In this document: positions 12,000 through 25,350 of the stretch, piece by piece
Layout of the letters: each line of letters opens with the position of its first letter
How positions within the stretch are numbered: the stretch's first letter is position 1
NCBI GenBank assembly: GCA_905331475.1
Contig: CAJNYU010002210.1
Location: 1 to 64,000, forward strand
Source of the DNA: Rotaria socialis
Taxonomy: Eukaryota > Rotifera > Eurotatoria > Philodinida > Philodinidae
Direction: 5' to 3'
Length of the DNA: 64,000 nt
Made by a program: the position numbers and the translations under genes
The notes under the pieces: generated by a model
The model's database searches: none
Seen by the model: only the letters and a program-made list of their open reading frames with translations
Told to the model about the DNA's origin: nothing

Positions 12000-14900
12000 A
12001 TGAAAATTAATAATAGTCATATTATGATTTTAAATGGCACAATTACAGCGAACTCGTCTGCATATAAAGAAAATTTTATAATGTTTGCTGGTTATCTCTT
12101 AATAGTATTTTATTATTTAATTTTTATTTTGGGTTTAGTTGGTATGCAAAAACAGAAATGAATCACTGATTTTAAATTTTTCATATCTTATTTCAGGCAA
12201 TTCAATGGTGATTTATGTGGCTATTAGAAAGAAAAAATATCGCAATGTTACCAATTGTTATGTTATTAATTTGGCTGTAGCTGATTTATTGTTTTTAACC
12301 GTTGCCATACCTTACACTACTTACTTAGGACTAGTCAAGGATTACACATTTGGAGAAACTATCTGCAAAATTTATATGTATCTTGCTTATGTGAGTTTAT
12401 ATCAACTCACATATGAATCAGTAAATTTTATTGTCTTTTCTATCGCGTTATTGTAGGTATTTTTATTAGCTACTTGTAATACATTAGCTGCGATGAGTAT
12501 TGATCGATGTTTCTATATTGTTTTACCCGCTGCTAAACTGCAAAGTCGTACACCACAAACCGCTTTAATAGTTTGTATTTTGATTTGGGCTAGTGAGTAT
12601 ACCAAACCATGTAAATGAAGAAGAAGAAAATTTTCTTTTCCTTTTTAGGCTCACTTGCTCTTATTGTCCCTTATCATATCATTTCACATAGAACTACATC
12701 AAATTCGACATGTGGTAGTAATAATCATTCGAGTTTCCTTGTTTGTTTTGTTATCTTTTCCTCTTATTATGCTTTGCCACTGTTTATTATAATTGTATGC
12801 TACACAAAATTAGCAATGCATGTCATGCAATCCAGCAGACTTACTGCTAGTCAAACGAAAAATGTATGAAAATAAAAAAACACATTTAAAGATTTTTTAA
12901 TAGTTAGTTTTTCTCTTTCTTTTTCTAGAAAATGATTCCAAAACGGTTAAAAACAAAACCACAACAAGTCACAAGAACGGTAATATATAATTAGAACATT
13001 TTCTTGACAGATTTATTGCGTTCGAGTCGAAGTCTTTCTATCACTGACACCATTATTTTTCTTACGTTAGTTCGTTAGACTCTGATGCTATTACTTATTA
13101 ATAACTGTCGCTTCTTCACTTACTCCGATAGCGAGCTATTTAATTTGATATTTGAATTGTGCGGTTACTAGATGTTAGCTTCGAACACTGGTGGTCCTTC
13201 AACTTTTCAGAATTCGAATTCGGATATACAAACCACTTGATCATATTTGTGCATGAATTGTATGAACTAAACGGCATTGTAAGTTGATCGAAGTAGATAT
13301 TGTAACAGTATTTTTCGTGAATTCACCAATGCTAATTTTCTATGATTACTGTTATATACTAAATCATTCTCAAATGAAACTTACTTTACGAAGATAAAAT
13401 TTTATTAATAAATTTAAGCAACTATTTTTTTGGTTGAACAATTAAGTGCCGAGTCTTTTTTCTTTGTAACTTGTGCATTTAATTTCTCAGTCAATTCTTT
13501 TTTAAATAATTTTTTTTTTAAGTATAGATTTTACTTTAAAAGAACTCGAACATAAAATTTTTTGAAACAAATAGCACCTGCAGCATTCATTTAGAGACAT
13601 ATACCAGAGTCACTAAATGAATTTCTATAGGAAATTTTCCTTCAAACTGATGAAATTTAAGTATTCACAGATGAATTCTAAAGCAAGTACTTCAAAATGC
13701 CTAAATAAAACAAAATCCTCAGTACTTTTAAGCATTTTAGATAATAAGCGCTTAATAATACTTAAACTAGGGAGATTCCTCAGCAGTTTTAAGTAATTTA
13801 CAGAATCAGCGCTTCACAGTACTTGAATATGATAGAATTTCCAGCGCTTCTATGCGATTTAGAGCACAAGCGGTGATGAGTGCTTTAAAAATCTATTTTT
13901 AACCAAAATTAAGCGCTCCTTGAAACAGCTTAATCTGTACGAGTCTAAGCGATTTTAAGTTGCTTATATCACAGTAAGTTAATATAAGTCGCTTAAAAAT
14001 AGCTTACAATACAAAAAGATTTCACATGGGTATAAGTCTAAGAACTCTTGTTATTCTCGAACATAGTATATATTATGGCATCGAAGAGGTAAAATAGTTA
14101 TTCATCAATAAATCTTTACCAGTTCAACTTAACTATTACTAAAAATTGAAATTCTTTCAAAGCCTAGCTAAAATACATTTAATTTGTAAAGTTCCCATTG
14201 AAAAATCTCAACTGTGCGAAGCGATGATTTGTGAAACTATACATCATCGAGTGATCTTTGAGATTTCTTGATAAAAAAAAATGCGCATCCTATGCTCGAT
14301 ATAATATCTTGATACGTTCTAATGATATGCCAAATATTACACATAATCTACAAGTATTTGATTTATTCTTTGATATTAGCCAGACTACGTCCTCATCTTA
14401 GCAAAACATAATTGTCTTAGACACTAGCTAGTGATAAACCATTAAGGAGTAACTACTGATTTTTTTTCCTTTTGATTGACAGAATCCTTTACACAAGTAC
14501 TAGTAATGATGCTTATTATGATTGTGCAGGCAAAAAAATGAGAATCGGTACTTTTATACATCCATGATACTCTGTATACTAATTGATCGAATTGAACATG
14601 TATAGTAGAGAATGTAAGCACAGGTGTTTTTACTCGAAAACTAGTACTCTAAATATGTGGGGATTCATTCTGTATCAAATATGAATAGATTGAAGCAAAT
14701 GTAAGCTCGTAATATTTACATGACAGTGAATGTTGTATATTAATATAAATGAATACAATAATCAAAACTAATTATATATTCAGGCGATGCTAAATATAAA
14801 TAATTATTTTATTCGAATAAAATGTTAAATGACATATCACACTGTTTTCAAAACGATTCTCTAATACAAACAAATTAGCTTAGCTAGTGTTGTTTTCTTA

Positions 14901-16830
14901 GTGATTCTAATAAGATTATAGGTGTAAATTCAACAATAATGGAACATTTTCATGAATTTGAAAGGTACAGAAATTTTTTGCATTTTTGTATTGCCAATCG
15001 AATTTCGAAATGCTATGCATTTTGAATTGAACTTGTGTATCTATATTCGTGTTTTGGATAACATTTTCATTATATAGTTTCTTTTTGTGTGCTCAAAAAG
15101 TGAGTACACTCTAGATTCGGTCAGTGTGTCCGCCCGGCCGTTAACACGATAACTTTTGAAAGGCTCATTCAATTGTCATGAAATTTTGTACACAGAATGA
15201 TCTCATCAATATCTCAGTCGAGTTAGAAGATGCAAGCAATCCGGTAAGAAATGACTGAGTTATCGAAAAAATTGTCATTACTTTCCAGACCATCCCTGAG
15301 AAGGGGTACAGAGATTTTTTCAAAAAAAAATACACTTTTTTCAGAATTATTCACAACATATATGAATCGACTCAGTTTTTAACACTGATTCCGAATCTGA
15401 TATTAGTTTTGAACTAACTCGTAGCTTTCTAACAAAACATTGTCTGGAAAAGGTCTCAAAATGCACAAAAACTGCATCCAGAAACAAAATTGCCTTGATA
15501 TATCTCAGATGGCCAGTAGTTTTTGGGGTTTCCCAAATGCCTGATTTTGTAGCTAGTCAAAAGGACTATCAAAAGATAAATAATCGACCTCGATAGCTAT
15601 TAATATTGGTGATTTATTAGGAAAATACTGATGCCTGTATCTATTATATATCTATTATAGATTCATGAGGTTGCTTACGATCGTAATCCCGCTAGATACA
15701 AACGTAAATTCATTCAAAATAACTCTTCTTACCCAGTTTTCCAAGCTAAACACGAATCTGAACTCAATTTCTGTGATTTCTAAAGATATTATATCACTCC
15801 GAGACTAGGTCAGTGGTCACGGGATAGGGTCGCATACAGTGTGGCCCATGCTAACTTAGCACGCCTGTATTTTCTCCTTGCAACTTAGTGACAAGGGATG
15901 TATCTTGATGAGATATATGTCTTATAGAATAAATGCGAAAACCTAGAATTTAAATTCGATTGTTATGTGTACTTCAAACAGTGAAAAGGTATATTCACTT
16001 TGTTCTTTATTTTTTTAGATAGTTTGATCAAAATCAATATGTCATCAATTAGTTTTACTTTTTGAAGTATACATAACACTCGGATTTAAATCCGATGTTT
16101 CCACATTTATTTTAATTTTAATTCAATCTAGAAGCTTAGATTGAATATGTAGTAGTGTACTTGTAGTATGAATAATTATTCTAACTACAATAAAATAACA
16201 TTAAAAACGATCTTATGCATAAATGACTTTCATCTATTTGATAATATTATAAAGTGTACTATTGATTCATAGAACTGTAAAAGTTTCTAATAGCAAAAAG
16301 AAATGGTTTGAATCTTTGGAGTTTGAATGTTCAACTAACTGTTTTGTTTTTGTTTTTGTTTTCGTTTTTAGGTTATTATTGTAACATTGGCATTTGCTAT
16401 ATGTTGGCTACCAATTCATGTACTTGAATTAATGAAATGTGCTAATTCGTCAATGCTCGACAGTCTTATACGATCTTATCCAAAACTTCTATACGCAGTT
16501 CGTGCTTTGACACACGCATTAGCTTATTTCAATTCGTGTTTGAATCCATATTTATATGCATTACTTAACCGTAATTTCTGTTGTGATCTTATTGATATTA
16601 TTCCAACGTGTTTAAAACCTCGAAGTCAAACATCAACAATTCAAACTAAACATTCAAATGTGAAAGACAAATATTTTCGGTCAACATTAATTCCAAATAG
16701 AAGTCTTCTTAAACAACAAACAACTAATGATGACAATACTGATGATGAGCATAATTATAGAGAAAAACTTAAAAAAGATACGGTTGATGTTGGTTGTCAA
16801 ATTGAATTAATTGCAATGCATAAGAAATGA
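12000..16830 (+). CDS. class A neuropeptide-type G protein-coupled receptor (galanin/allatostatin-A/kisspeptin receptor group)
   Basis: Seven-helix receptor at the plasma membrane, probably for a neuropeptide. Exons: 12000-12141, 12197-12390, 12457-12592, 12649-12863, 12929-12979, 16372-16830; all introns are GT-AG. The short N-terminus has two N-glycosylation sites (NGT, NSS). TM1 has GNSMVIYV, TM2 has NLAVADLLFL, the conserved TM3 Cys lies in GETICKIY with a partner Cys in loop 2 (NSTCGS), TM6 has ICWLPIH and TM7 has NSCLNPYLY. The TM1-TM3 wording (RNVTNCYVINLAVADLLFL) resembles the GPR54/galanin/allatostatin-A receptors. The TM3 signature is DRC, not DRY. The last intron is 3.4 kb and holds repeats; the other introns are 55-66 bp. 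The tail is about 90 residues, Thr/Asp-rich. The ATG at 12000 is chosen as the first in frame. The exact ligand cannot be told. Confidence 0.88.
13680..14030. repeat. palindrome-array element of AAGCGCTT / AAGTACTT type in a GPCR intron
   Basis: About 350 bp in which AAGCGCTT, AAGTACTT and one-base variants (AGTGCTT, AAGTCGCTT, AGCTTA) recur every 15-40 bp, far above chance. The right end reads TTCACATGGG, i.e. CCCATGTGAA on the other strand, like the ends of the 55594 element. I found no matching left terminus, so this copy may be truncated. Confidence 0.55.
15090..15620. repeat. possible repeat segment within the GPCR intron
   Basis: Base composition changes here: a GC-richer block (GTGTCCGCCCGGCCGTTAAC near 15126) and an unbroken non-coding stretch unlike the surrounding AT-rich intron. 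No terminal repeats were found. It may be a decayed transposon; support is compositional only. Confidence 0.25.
15929..16111. repeat. hairpin-forming MITE-like repeat, 183 bp
   Basis: The first ~55 bp (from ATAAATGCGAAAACC, including AATTTAAATTCGATTGTTAT) and the last ~55 bp are reverse complements with a few mismatches, around a loop of about 70 bp. It lies in the last GPCR intron. Non-coding; no clear target duplication. Confidence 0.65.
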
Positions 16831-16866
16831 GCTGCTTTTTTTCTTTCTGTGTGTGCGTGTGTTCTT

Positions 16867-17105
16867 CCCATGTAAAAAAGAAGTGAACCAAAAGTCACTT
16901 TTAATAGGAATAAAGTAATTTCTCTTCCTATTTTTCACTTTTTATAGTATTTTCTGATCATTTTTCCACTTTCTATAGTACTTTATCATACTTTAGTTAC
17001 TTTCAAAAGTACTTAAAAAGATTCACTTACAAATACTTTGCCCTGCGTAAAACCAACTATTGAAAGTACTTAATAGTCACTTTTTTGGGTAAAATGTTTT
17101 ACATG
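16867..17105. repeat. palindrome-array element of AAGTACTTT type
   Basis: This lies just after the GPCR stop codon. The left end CCCATGTAAAAAAGAAGTGA and the right end (reverse strand CATGTAAAACATTTTACCCA, then AAAAAGTGACTATTAAGTAC) form an imperfect inverted repeat. Inside, AAGTACTTT/AAAGTACTATAG variants recur. It probably supplies part of the GPCR 3' UTR. Same design as the 13680 and 55594 elements. Confidence 0.55.
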
Positions 17106-17308
17106 AGTTGTTGCTATTTATATCAAAAGGACAACAGAACAGTAATACTAAAATTTATTAAACGTTGATTAACCACAGGTATATCGATTTATCAGAATAT
17201 AAAAAAAATCTTAGAAAAAGATCGAATTTCGGAACTGCTGAAATCATTTGTTTATGAGATAACAAAATCATAAATTCTCAGCTGAATTGAAACAAGAAAA
17301 GCTGATAG

Positions 17309-20300
17309 TTAAAAATATTCTTTATCGTAATCTGCTCGATTTAGTTCATGCCAGCGACGTGGTGAATTTCGTTTAGAATATCGAAGCGCTACAAGATCTC
17401 CAACTTCGTCCATGGCTTTTAAAGCCTAAAAAAAAGAGATGGATAAAAGTAAAGAACTTATTATTGTTTTCAACTTACATGATCGAGCATTTCTTTAGTA
17501 TGACCAGCTGATATACAAAATCGTACACGTGATTCTGTCAGTAAAGTAGCTGGAAAGCCAACGGTTACAACAGCACAACCACGTTTTAGCATTTCACGAT
17601 TAACAGCTCTGAAAAGAAAACGATAATCTATGTAAAACATAAAAGTAAAAGTCAATCATACGCAATTTTAGCAGGCATAAATATCATGACTGGCACGACA
17701 GGCGAATTATCATTTCCATATACAATAAAACCCATATCAACAAGTTGACGACGAAAATAACGAACATTACACGCTAATTGTTGAATACGTTTTTGGCCTA
17801 ACATTCCATAATATTAGTTGTATTGATCAAAATATGAAAATCTCATATCTTACCATCATTGGTACCGTCACGTCCCATAATTATACTTAATGCAGATATA
17901 ATTTGAAATACAATCGGTGCTGACATACTGGCTGAGTAACATCCTGAATGTGTATAAATACGAATATGATCAATTAGAGACTAAAAAGCAAACTAGTTTA
18001 AAAACAAAATTTTTAAAAAAAGTATAAATTATACTTTTTTTCCAGCAATATAACCACCAGCTGATCCAAAACTTTTGGTAAATGTTCCCATATGTATATC
18101 AATATCATTGGGATCAACATTCCAATAATCAACAACACCACGACCACGTGAACCGATAGCACCGATTGAATGCGCTTCATCAACGTATAAATAAGTTTTA
18201 TATTTTTTTTTCAATTCAATTATTTTTGGTAAACTACATAATGAACCTTCCATACTAGAAATAAAATGTATTTTAAATATATAAAAACAAAATCATATGT
18301 ATAATGCCATTTTATCTACCTATATACACCTTCGACAATGATCAAAATTTTTTTCCATGGCCGACATGTTCTTGGTTGACCATGAATAATAGCATTACGC
18401 AATCGTTTTTCCAAGTCTTGTATATCTACATTATTAAAAGAAGAATATTTATTTAGCTTTGTCGAAATAGATAGATCTCTGAATCATACCAACATCTGCC
18501 TTTCAAAGAAGAAGACATGTAGAAAATGTTCTGATTTATAGATTTGTCTGATAATTCTCAGCAGAGATCGGCGAGTCAGTTAAAAATACGACTCGCCACC
18601 GCCTTGCCATGTTGGCGAGTTGAGCACTGCTGCCTCGCCTAGCCTCGCCTGTGATCTATCTTAATAAAGATCTTTTAAGATAGTTATTCCAACTACCTAC
18701 AATAGCTACAATTCTTTATTGCATTATATCACATTGAATACGCTTAATAAATATAGATAAGTTGAAAGAAAACAAATAAGAAAATTACAAAACTAAATCA
18801 AAATAAACAACAATCATTCATTTTTTTACTGAACGTATAAACAATGAGTTGTTTATTTTCAGTTTCCTATTTATTCATCAAAAATAACATTCTAAACATA
18901 GGCGAGTAACTCGGCGAGCTACAAAGTCAACTCGTGCTCGCCGCGGTGTAGAAAATGCCGCCTCGCCTCGCTACGAGGCGAGGAAACTCGGCGAGTCTGT
19001 GATCTCTGGTTCTCAGTACGGTATGTAGAAAGAAAAATGCTAATTACAAATTCCAATAAGACTCAAGTTTCTTTTTTCTTTCAGATAAAGATTCAACATT
19101 CATCAAAACTGAAGTAATAATATTAAACCAAATTTGCAATACAAGAAATTCATTAATAAACAATACTAAGTAATTTGATTCGTTTCAACATAGATAATTT
19201 CTAAGTAAGAGATGGCATAGAATTAGTAGCTTTGACTTATATGGATTTATTGCTGAAATTGATTATCCACGTGATAGAAATTTTAACAAAAACTAAGTAT
19301 CATATTGCACGACTCTACTATTATACTTCACGACATCTAATAAGTTTTTCTTGAAAACTTTTACAATGCAAAAATGTGAATCATAATATTGCCTGTTTGT
19401 TTTGTTTTCATCGCTATTCGTTATCAACTAACCCTACAACATAATGTAGCAGTAGTAGAAAAAGAAGAAACAGAACAACAATACGGCTTCATCAAGTGTA
19501 AAAAGAATGAACTCAAAGAAAAACAAATGTTACTCTAATTTTTATATCAGTTGGAACTGTTTTACTGACTGAAATATTTACCATTATGATTAAATGTATA
19601 AACTGCTGCGCCAGATAGACGAGCACCAAGTATAAGTGAAGTATGATTAAGTTTATCGCTAAGAATTAAATCACCCTATTGACAAAAAAAAAACAATTCT
19701 ATTTTGATGTAAAATAAAATGTAATCTTTACTTTTCCGGCAAGCGCAGGAATATTTAATGCATTCGTAGCAAAACCCATACCAAAAGCGATACAATCTTC
19801 GACATTTAAATATTCAGCCATTAATGATTCAAGATCGTTCATATAATTTTGTGTACCTAATTCATGACGTGTGCTGCATGATGAAATACCATATGTTTCA
19901 ATCGATTTCATAGCTTGATCAGAACAGGGACCACAATTTTCAGCAAAACCCAAATAATTATATGAACCTAAATTGATTGATGGCAATTTTTTACCACTAA
20001 ATCTATATAAACAAATAGACAAATGAATGAAAAAATTTTCCATGAATTTAAAAGTATTTTATTACTGAAAAGTCCAATTAAAATCTGTTGAAAGACGTTC
20101 CATAACTTGAACTGTAGCTCCAGCAACACTAGCAATCGGTTGATTAAAGACATCACGTATACGTGTGTACAAATTTCGTGTATAAAAACATTCATAACTT
20201 TGATAGAGCGGAACAAAATCCTATTTTTAATTGAAAAAATAAGTTATTATAACTATTTCTTCTTAATTTCTTGTACAAAATTGTAAATACTTTTGGATTC

Positions 20301-20563
20301 GGATCTTGAGCAGTCTTTTTATCCTCTAGGCCAATATTACGAAGAAAATCACGTAACCATCCAAGTGCAGTCAGTAGTGCATAACCAAGAACAGTTATGA
20401 CTGCAGCCCAAGTTGGCGTTTCTTCAAAATCTTCCTGAGAGTCACTGTGAGCTAAGCCCTTGAATGAAAAATTAAAGATAGCGAAAATTTTAAAAAAATT
20501 AATATTAATTACTCTAGGTTCCTTTTTCATATGAGTTTTTTCGAAAGTTTTTACCGATGGCAT
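17309..20563 (-). CDS. SPTLC2: serine palmitoyltransferase catalytic subunit 2 (SPTLC2/LCB2)
   Basis: PLP-dependent ER-membrane enzyme condensing L-serine with palmitoyl-CoA to 3-ketosphinganine, the first step of sphingolipid synthesis, as a heterodimer with SPTLC1. Exons in transcript order: 20563-20513, 20458-20291, 20220-20066, 20002-19732, 19675-19582, 18425-18320, 18254-18035, 17980-17854, 17797-17662, 17608-17479, 17426-17309 (about 520 residues; human SPTLC2 has 562). Visible: an N-terminal membrane segment ([16 protein letters not shown]), [40 protein letters not shown], the [15 protein letters not shown] motif, [11 protein letters not shown], and the PLP-lysine motif [18 protein letters not shown]. 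The start ATG directly follows TTTTTTTCAG, suggesting a trans- or 5'-UTR acceptor. The 1.16-kb intron between 18425 and 19582 carries a hAT-type element. The gene looks intact. Confidence 0.96.
18562..19008. mobile_element. hAT-type MITE with GGCGAGT/ACTCGCC palindrome arrays, 447 bp
   Basis: The termini CAGAGATC and GATCTCTG are reverse complements. The flanks are ATTCTCAG (18554-18561) and GTTCTCAG (19009-19016), an 8-bp target duplication with 7 of 8 matching. The outer ~100 bp on each side are packed with ACTCGCC/GGCGAGT repeats able to pair with each other; the centre is AT-rich. The CAGAGAT ends match the MITE at 3353. Inserted in an SPTLC2 intron. No coding capacity. Confidence 0.85.
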
Positions 20564-23500
20564 CTGAAAAAAATATTTGCACCGTCGCAGTCAAAGATGA
20601 TCGAGAGAGAGAAAAAGTTTCACTCTTTATATGTTACTCAATCACAATTCTGTACCATTTTCATCGCCATCACAACTAAAAACACTAATCGAAGTGTCTA
20701 TTTACATAATGTACGATGACGTACAGCACCCCCTTTTTCAAGAATCTAGGCAGAATGAGAAGAAAAAACTCGTCTAGATGATGGTAGAATATAAACAAAC
20801 GAGCGAAGATTAGCAACACACCTGACGTTAGCGGTCCACATCTTAGTAACAATCGTTGCCTTCTCTTTCAAATCACATTGCATTTCTTTCCAATCAAGAC
20901 ATGAACGCCGACGCACAAATAAAATTCATTTTACTTTCTTCTTTTTTTTTCTGTCGAAGCATACCACTGTTAAACTTACCAACGAATGTTTGAAGAAATA
21001 CTTAAACTACAAAGATGATCAAGTCGGAGATTGATGATTGCATATATAAGAGCTCTCCTGTTTTTTTTCAGAATGAATACTAAAAAAGAATGTCTCGTAC
21101 AAGTGAAAATTCTCAGTGCTTTACTTTTTATACGCGTACATATACATCAGATGTTGGTGTATATAAGCATAAAATATGCAAAAGAAGTAGAATAATAAAA
21201 AGAAAAAATAAGCAAGAAATAAGAAATTAAAGATTAACTTTTATGAATTACCCATCTCAGTTTTTCCTCATTTATTTGTACAAAGTATACACCAATAATT
21301 GTCTATTATTTTCCAGTCCATCTGTTTTTAATGAAAGAAAATAAAAATCCCTAGATAATAATTTTAAGAGTAATAATTAATATCAAAGCCATTATGGAGT
21401 TAAGTATCATTTAGTTTATTTCTACGCGTTCTCTCCTCCGTAAAAAAGAATATTGAATAGTAGAAACGATTTTTAATCTTGACATCATTTTTATGTACTA
21501 AGAAAATAAACGATGTAAATATACATTTATAAATCTATTCATTAAAATTAAAAGATAACATTATATAATACAAAAGTAGGCTGTAAAACAATCATCGCAC
21601 ATTTTTAGTTTGTAGGTCAATCAAATGGGTGCACGATTCTTAGCGAACTTTTATTTTTATTCCTTAGACGTTTTCTTCGTCTCTACATAAAATGAAAGAA
21701 AAACAAATAGTAGTCTCTTGATAGATCAATGAACAGCTATTTGTCATTTTATTTGTGCGCAATAAAAAAAAAGCATTGATGTTATTCAATACAATTAAAT
21801 GGCTCTCTATAAGTTTCGCTTCTTAACTTTTAAACGTATATCCTTATAATTTGATGAATCTTTATCTTACATTAAACAGATAAATGTACAACAAAAGTAG
21901 ATTCTATAGACTGAATTACAAATCTAGAAGAATGACAGTGTCTTAACAACGAATAAATAAGAGATTGAAATTTTAAAAAATCAGTAAGAAACAACTTTTT
22001 ATGGTCTTATTAGGAACACTCTGTAAATGAGTTTTTGAAACTCTGATCGAATCAATTTGAAGAGAACAGCAAGTATTTCTAGTTCATGTTCATAGAAAAT
22101 CAGATAAATCTCTTCAATAGAAGAACCATCGATGATAACTATCTAGAATTGCCTATGTAATTTCACTCATTGAAAATTTTGATTTAAAAAAAGTTATAAA
22201 ATCATGAACTAGCGAGTACCATGATCTACTTGAACCTGTAGGAATTAGTATTGCCAATTCTTCTGCTTGTAGCAGAAAAATTCTGCTTTTTTTCTGTCAT
22301 CTGTGCTGTTTCAGATCTCTTAATCTACTATATTTTTTAAGAAAATTTGTTAAATTATACTAGATAATTTTGTCAAAAAAAGTGAAGAAACATTAGTAAT
22401 TAATTAAATCTGACGCTGTCAACGTCTTATCGTTATTCTAACGGAAGATTGATATCACTCCTTATTTTTACAGCTTAAGAAAAAGCGGAAACTTTTACTA
22501 TTCGCTTTGGAATCGAATCCAAAAGCTCTGATAGCCAGAATATATTTTATATGACAGATGGAGATTTTAGCGACATCTACATATCGAAGATTTCCAGACA
22601 ATAAAAATAATCAGATGAAAAATACATTTTCAAAAGAAAATATATCGATTGGTTCTATCTTTGTGTTTACCCAGACTTTTCTCTCATTTCTATGTAATAA
22701 AAATTAGAGATTAATGTAAAATTTTCCTCTATCTCATCAAGTTTACGTTCAGAAATTTTTATAGTATCAAAAATATACTTTCTGCTCGTTTCCTGGTTTT
22801 TGAACAAAACTCCTGTCATATTTTACTGTTTAACAGTTATTTTCTGTTCTGCAAGTATCAACAGGTGGTAACACTGTTGGAAATATGTCTGAGTATTAAA
22901 TGTTTTCAGTATTCATTTCGCATAAATGAGACTGAGCAAAGTTTAGTTGTTGCTCCAGTTTAATAGCAAGTTGAACCGGTAATTCTCTGGTTTTTTCAGT
23001 CATCTATCAGACTAATTAGTGGAGAATATCGAAAATTGACATAAGATACATAGTGATATCAGTTGTAATGCAACTCAAATATATATTACTCTATTAACTT
23101 AGAAAATAATATATTGTAATGGATTTTTAGCGGTTCTAGAGTTACACACAGCTCATTCACTTATTGTTTCATCCAGACAATAATTAAATTTCAGCATATA
23201 CAACATACTTAGATCATACATTACATGTATCCAAGAAGAGATAATAAAAATTATCGGTAATCGATAGTCAATTTTTCTAATTACGTAAACTTTTCAATCG
23301 TTTTAGATTAAGAAAGCAAAAACAAGTGAATTCCTCGACGTTCATCCAAAGAATAGCTAAAAACATCCCATTCGCTTTACAAATTATAACACTTAACAAA
23401 TTTATGGAAAATCATCAGTAAATTCTTTTAATAACTTTTTTTCTAGTAATTATCTTATCTTGTTCCATCCAACATCAAAAAATTACGCCTATCAATATGT

Positions 23501-24770
23501 TACGAATGTACTCTTGCACATTGATTCTTCTCCAAAATACTATGTAATTGATTTTTGTTTCAAAATTGCAACTAACAAAACCAGCCCATGAACACAATAT
23601 AAATACAATCATGCGAATATTTCAGCCTGTAGTACTTTGTAATGTGTTCCTAACATTTAACTTGGAAACTAAAGGATACCATTCAATATTCCATTCAAGA
23701 ACTATTCAGTTCACTTGCATTGTTTTTCATTTGTATTCTGTGTAATAGGCAAGCAGCTCTTTTATTTTTCAAAGTACTCCGAATGAACCATATTCGACTC
23801 ATTTTTATAAAATACTGATATGTGAAAATTTTGTGCATATTTTAATCGACTCATTGCTGATACAATATTTTTTAGTTATGATTACAATCGTTCGTCTAGA
23901 GACAATTAAAATTATCTACAAAGAAAGATGACACCATGTTTAATAGAGAAAAAAAAAGAGTCAGGATATAAATCTTGAGGAATACATTTATAATGAATTC
24001 ACGAATAGTAATAGCGTAAAAAAATGCAGATAATGCCATTGGTTCAATAAAACTTGTCAGCTTATTTTTTTTGGGACTAGAATATTGAAATCATATTTTT
24101 TCTCATTATACTAATAGAAAATATCTATGGTGAGAAATCTGCAGCAGACTTTGACTGGCTTTTCGAGTATAATTGATCGCGTGAGAAACAACTTTTCTGA
24201 TCTATTTTTGCATATCAAACAGATTGTTTTCTCTCTCAATATTGGTCGGCTTTTATTGTGTCGTATTGTCATTCGCACTTTAATTTTCTTTTTCTGGATT
24301 CAGCTTTGACTAATTTAACATTATTATTATTATTATTATTCGAAACATTTATTTAATTAACAAGTTAGCATCCTATACAGATTCGTTACCAACACAACAG
24401 CTATCAAAGCGTTATTGTGAATCACGATAATTTTAGAAATATGTGCATTATTAATATCAAATTTATAAATTGATCAGTTAATTTTTCCTTGTGCATCATA
24501 TATGATAATTGTAACCAATTAATATAAAGCTGTCACTATCATGTTCGAAACCCTATTATATAGTAGCACCTCTGTATAAAAATAAGACATTATACTATTT
24601 CGATCATATACAGAGGGGTTCCACTCATGTCGATTTTTCTAGGTAAAGAATTAGTAATATTTTAGAGTAATCTAACCATTGCTATTTGCACTTTTTCAGT
24701 GTCTTGTTTTGTTGTCCAGTTTCATAGAAAAAAAAACATATGTTCTAATCATAGTACAGCAATTCAGTGA
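20564..24770. other. gene-free interval upstream of SPTLC2
   Basis: AT-rich sequence between SPTLC2 and the next candidate. It includes the SPTLC2 5' region, where GC is slightly higher (20700-20900). No exon series was found; open frames at 23548 and 24127 are unsupported. A (ATT)n microsatellite lies at 24321-24340. Confidence 0.4.
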
Positions 24771-24773
24771 AGA

Positions 24774-25350
24774 TGAATCAATTGTCTTTATTTGTTACAT
24801 TAAGTTATCTTAAAAGAATTTTGTTGCACTATCGAAATCAGAAATTGTTAGATTGTGAATTTTTGAGTAATGAAGATATAACGGCATTTGACTTGTAATG
24901 GTCAACGCACAGTGGAACGGTTAGTTAACATGAAGAATCAAGAGCTAAGCTAAATGTATTTTGTATTCCAAATAGTTGTCTTATTTCAGGTAATGAACAT
25001 AATGATAAAACGTTTATTCGGGATTCTCGTAAATATGATGTCTTAATCGAATCTCATCAGTATTATATTTCTTATACAATTTCGAACTCATCGAATATTG
25101 AAAATGTATATAAATTTGTTACAATGAATAAAGACTGAATGGTAATTTATTCTGCTTGAGTTTTAGCGTGAAAGATTCTTTTTAGATGCTACCATCATTA
25201 GTTAAATGTAAAAATAATTATAGAACATATATTTATTTCGATGAAATATATTAAAGTTAACATAGAAAACAACTTCATGTCGCTGGAGATTTTATTACAA
25301 ACGAAGAAGCAAATGGAGAAAAACAGAAATAGCTCATCTAGATGTGCTAT
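24774..25350 (+). pseudogene. doubtful coding remnant, family unknown
   Basis: Three short open pieces with codon use like real exons: 24774-24896 (MNQLSLFVTLSYLKRILLHY...), 24929-25138 (contains FCIPNSCLISGNEHNDK and DVLIESHQYYISYTIS, then a stop) and about 25270-25333 (LHVAGDFITNEEANGEKQK). They are out of frame with one another and lack clean splice joins. I do not recognise the family. They could be exons of a decayed gene or chance. Confidence 0.25.

Noticed and set aside
24540-24620. Short inverted repeat CACCTCTGTAT...ATACAGAGG
   Set aside because: Only about 10-bp arms and no flanking duplication; may be chance in AT-rich DNA.
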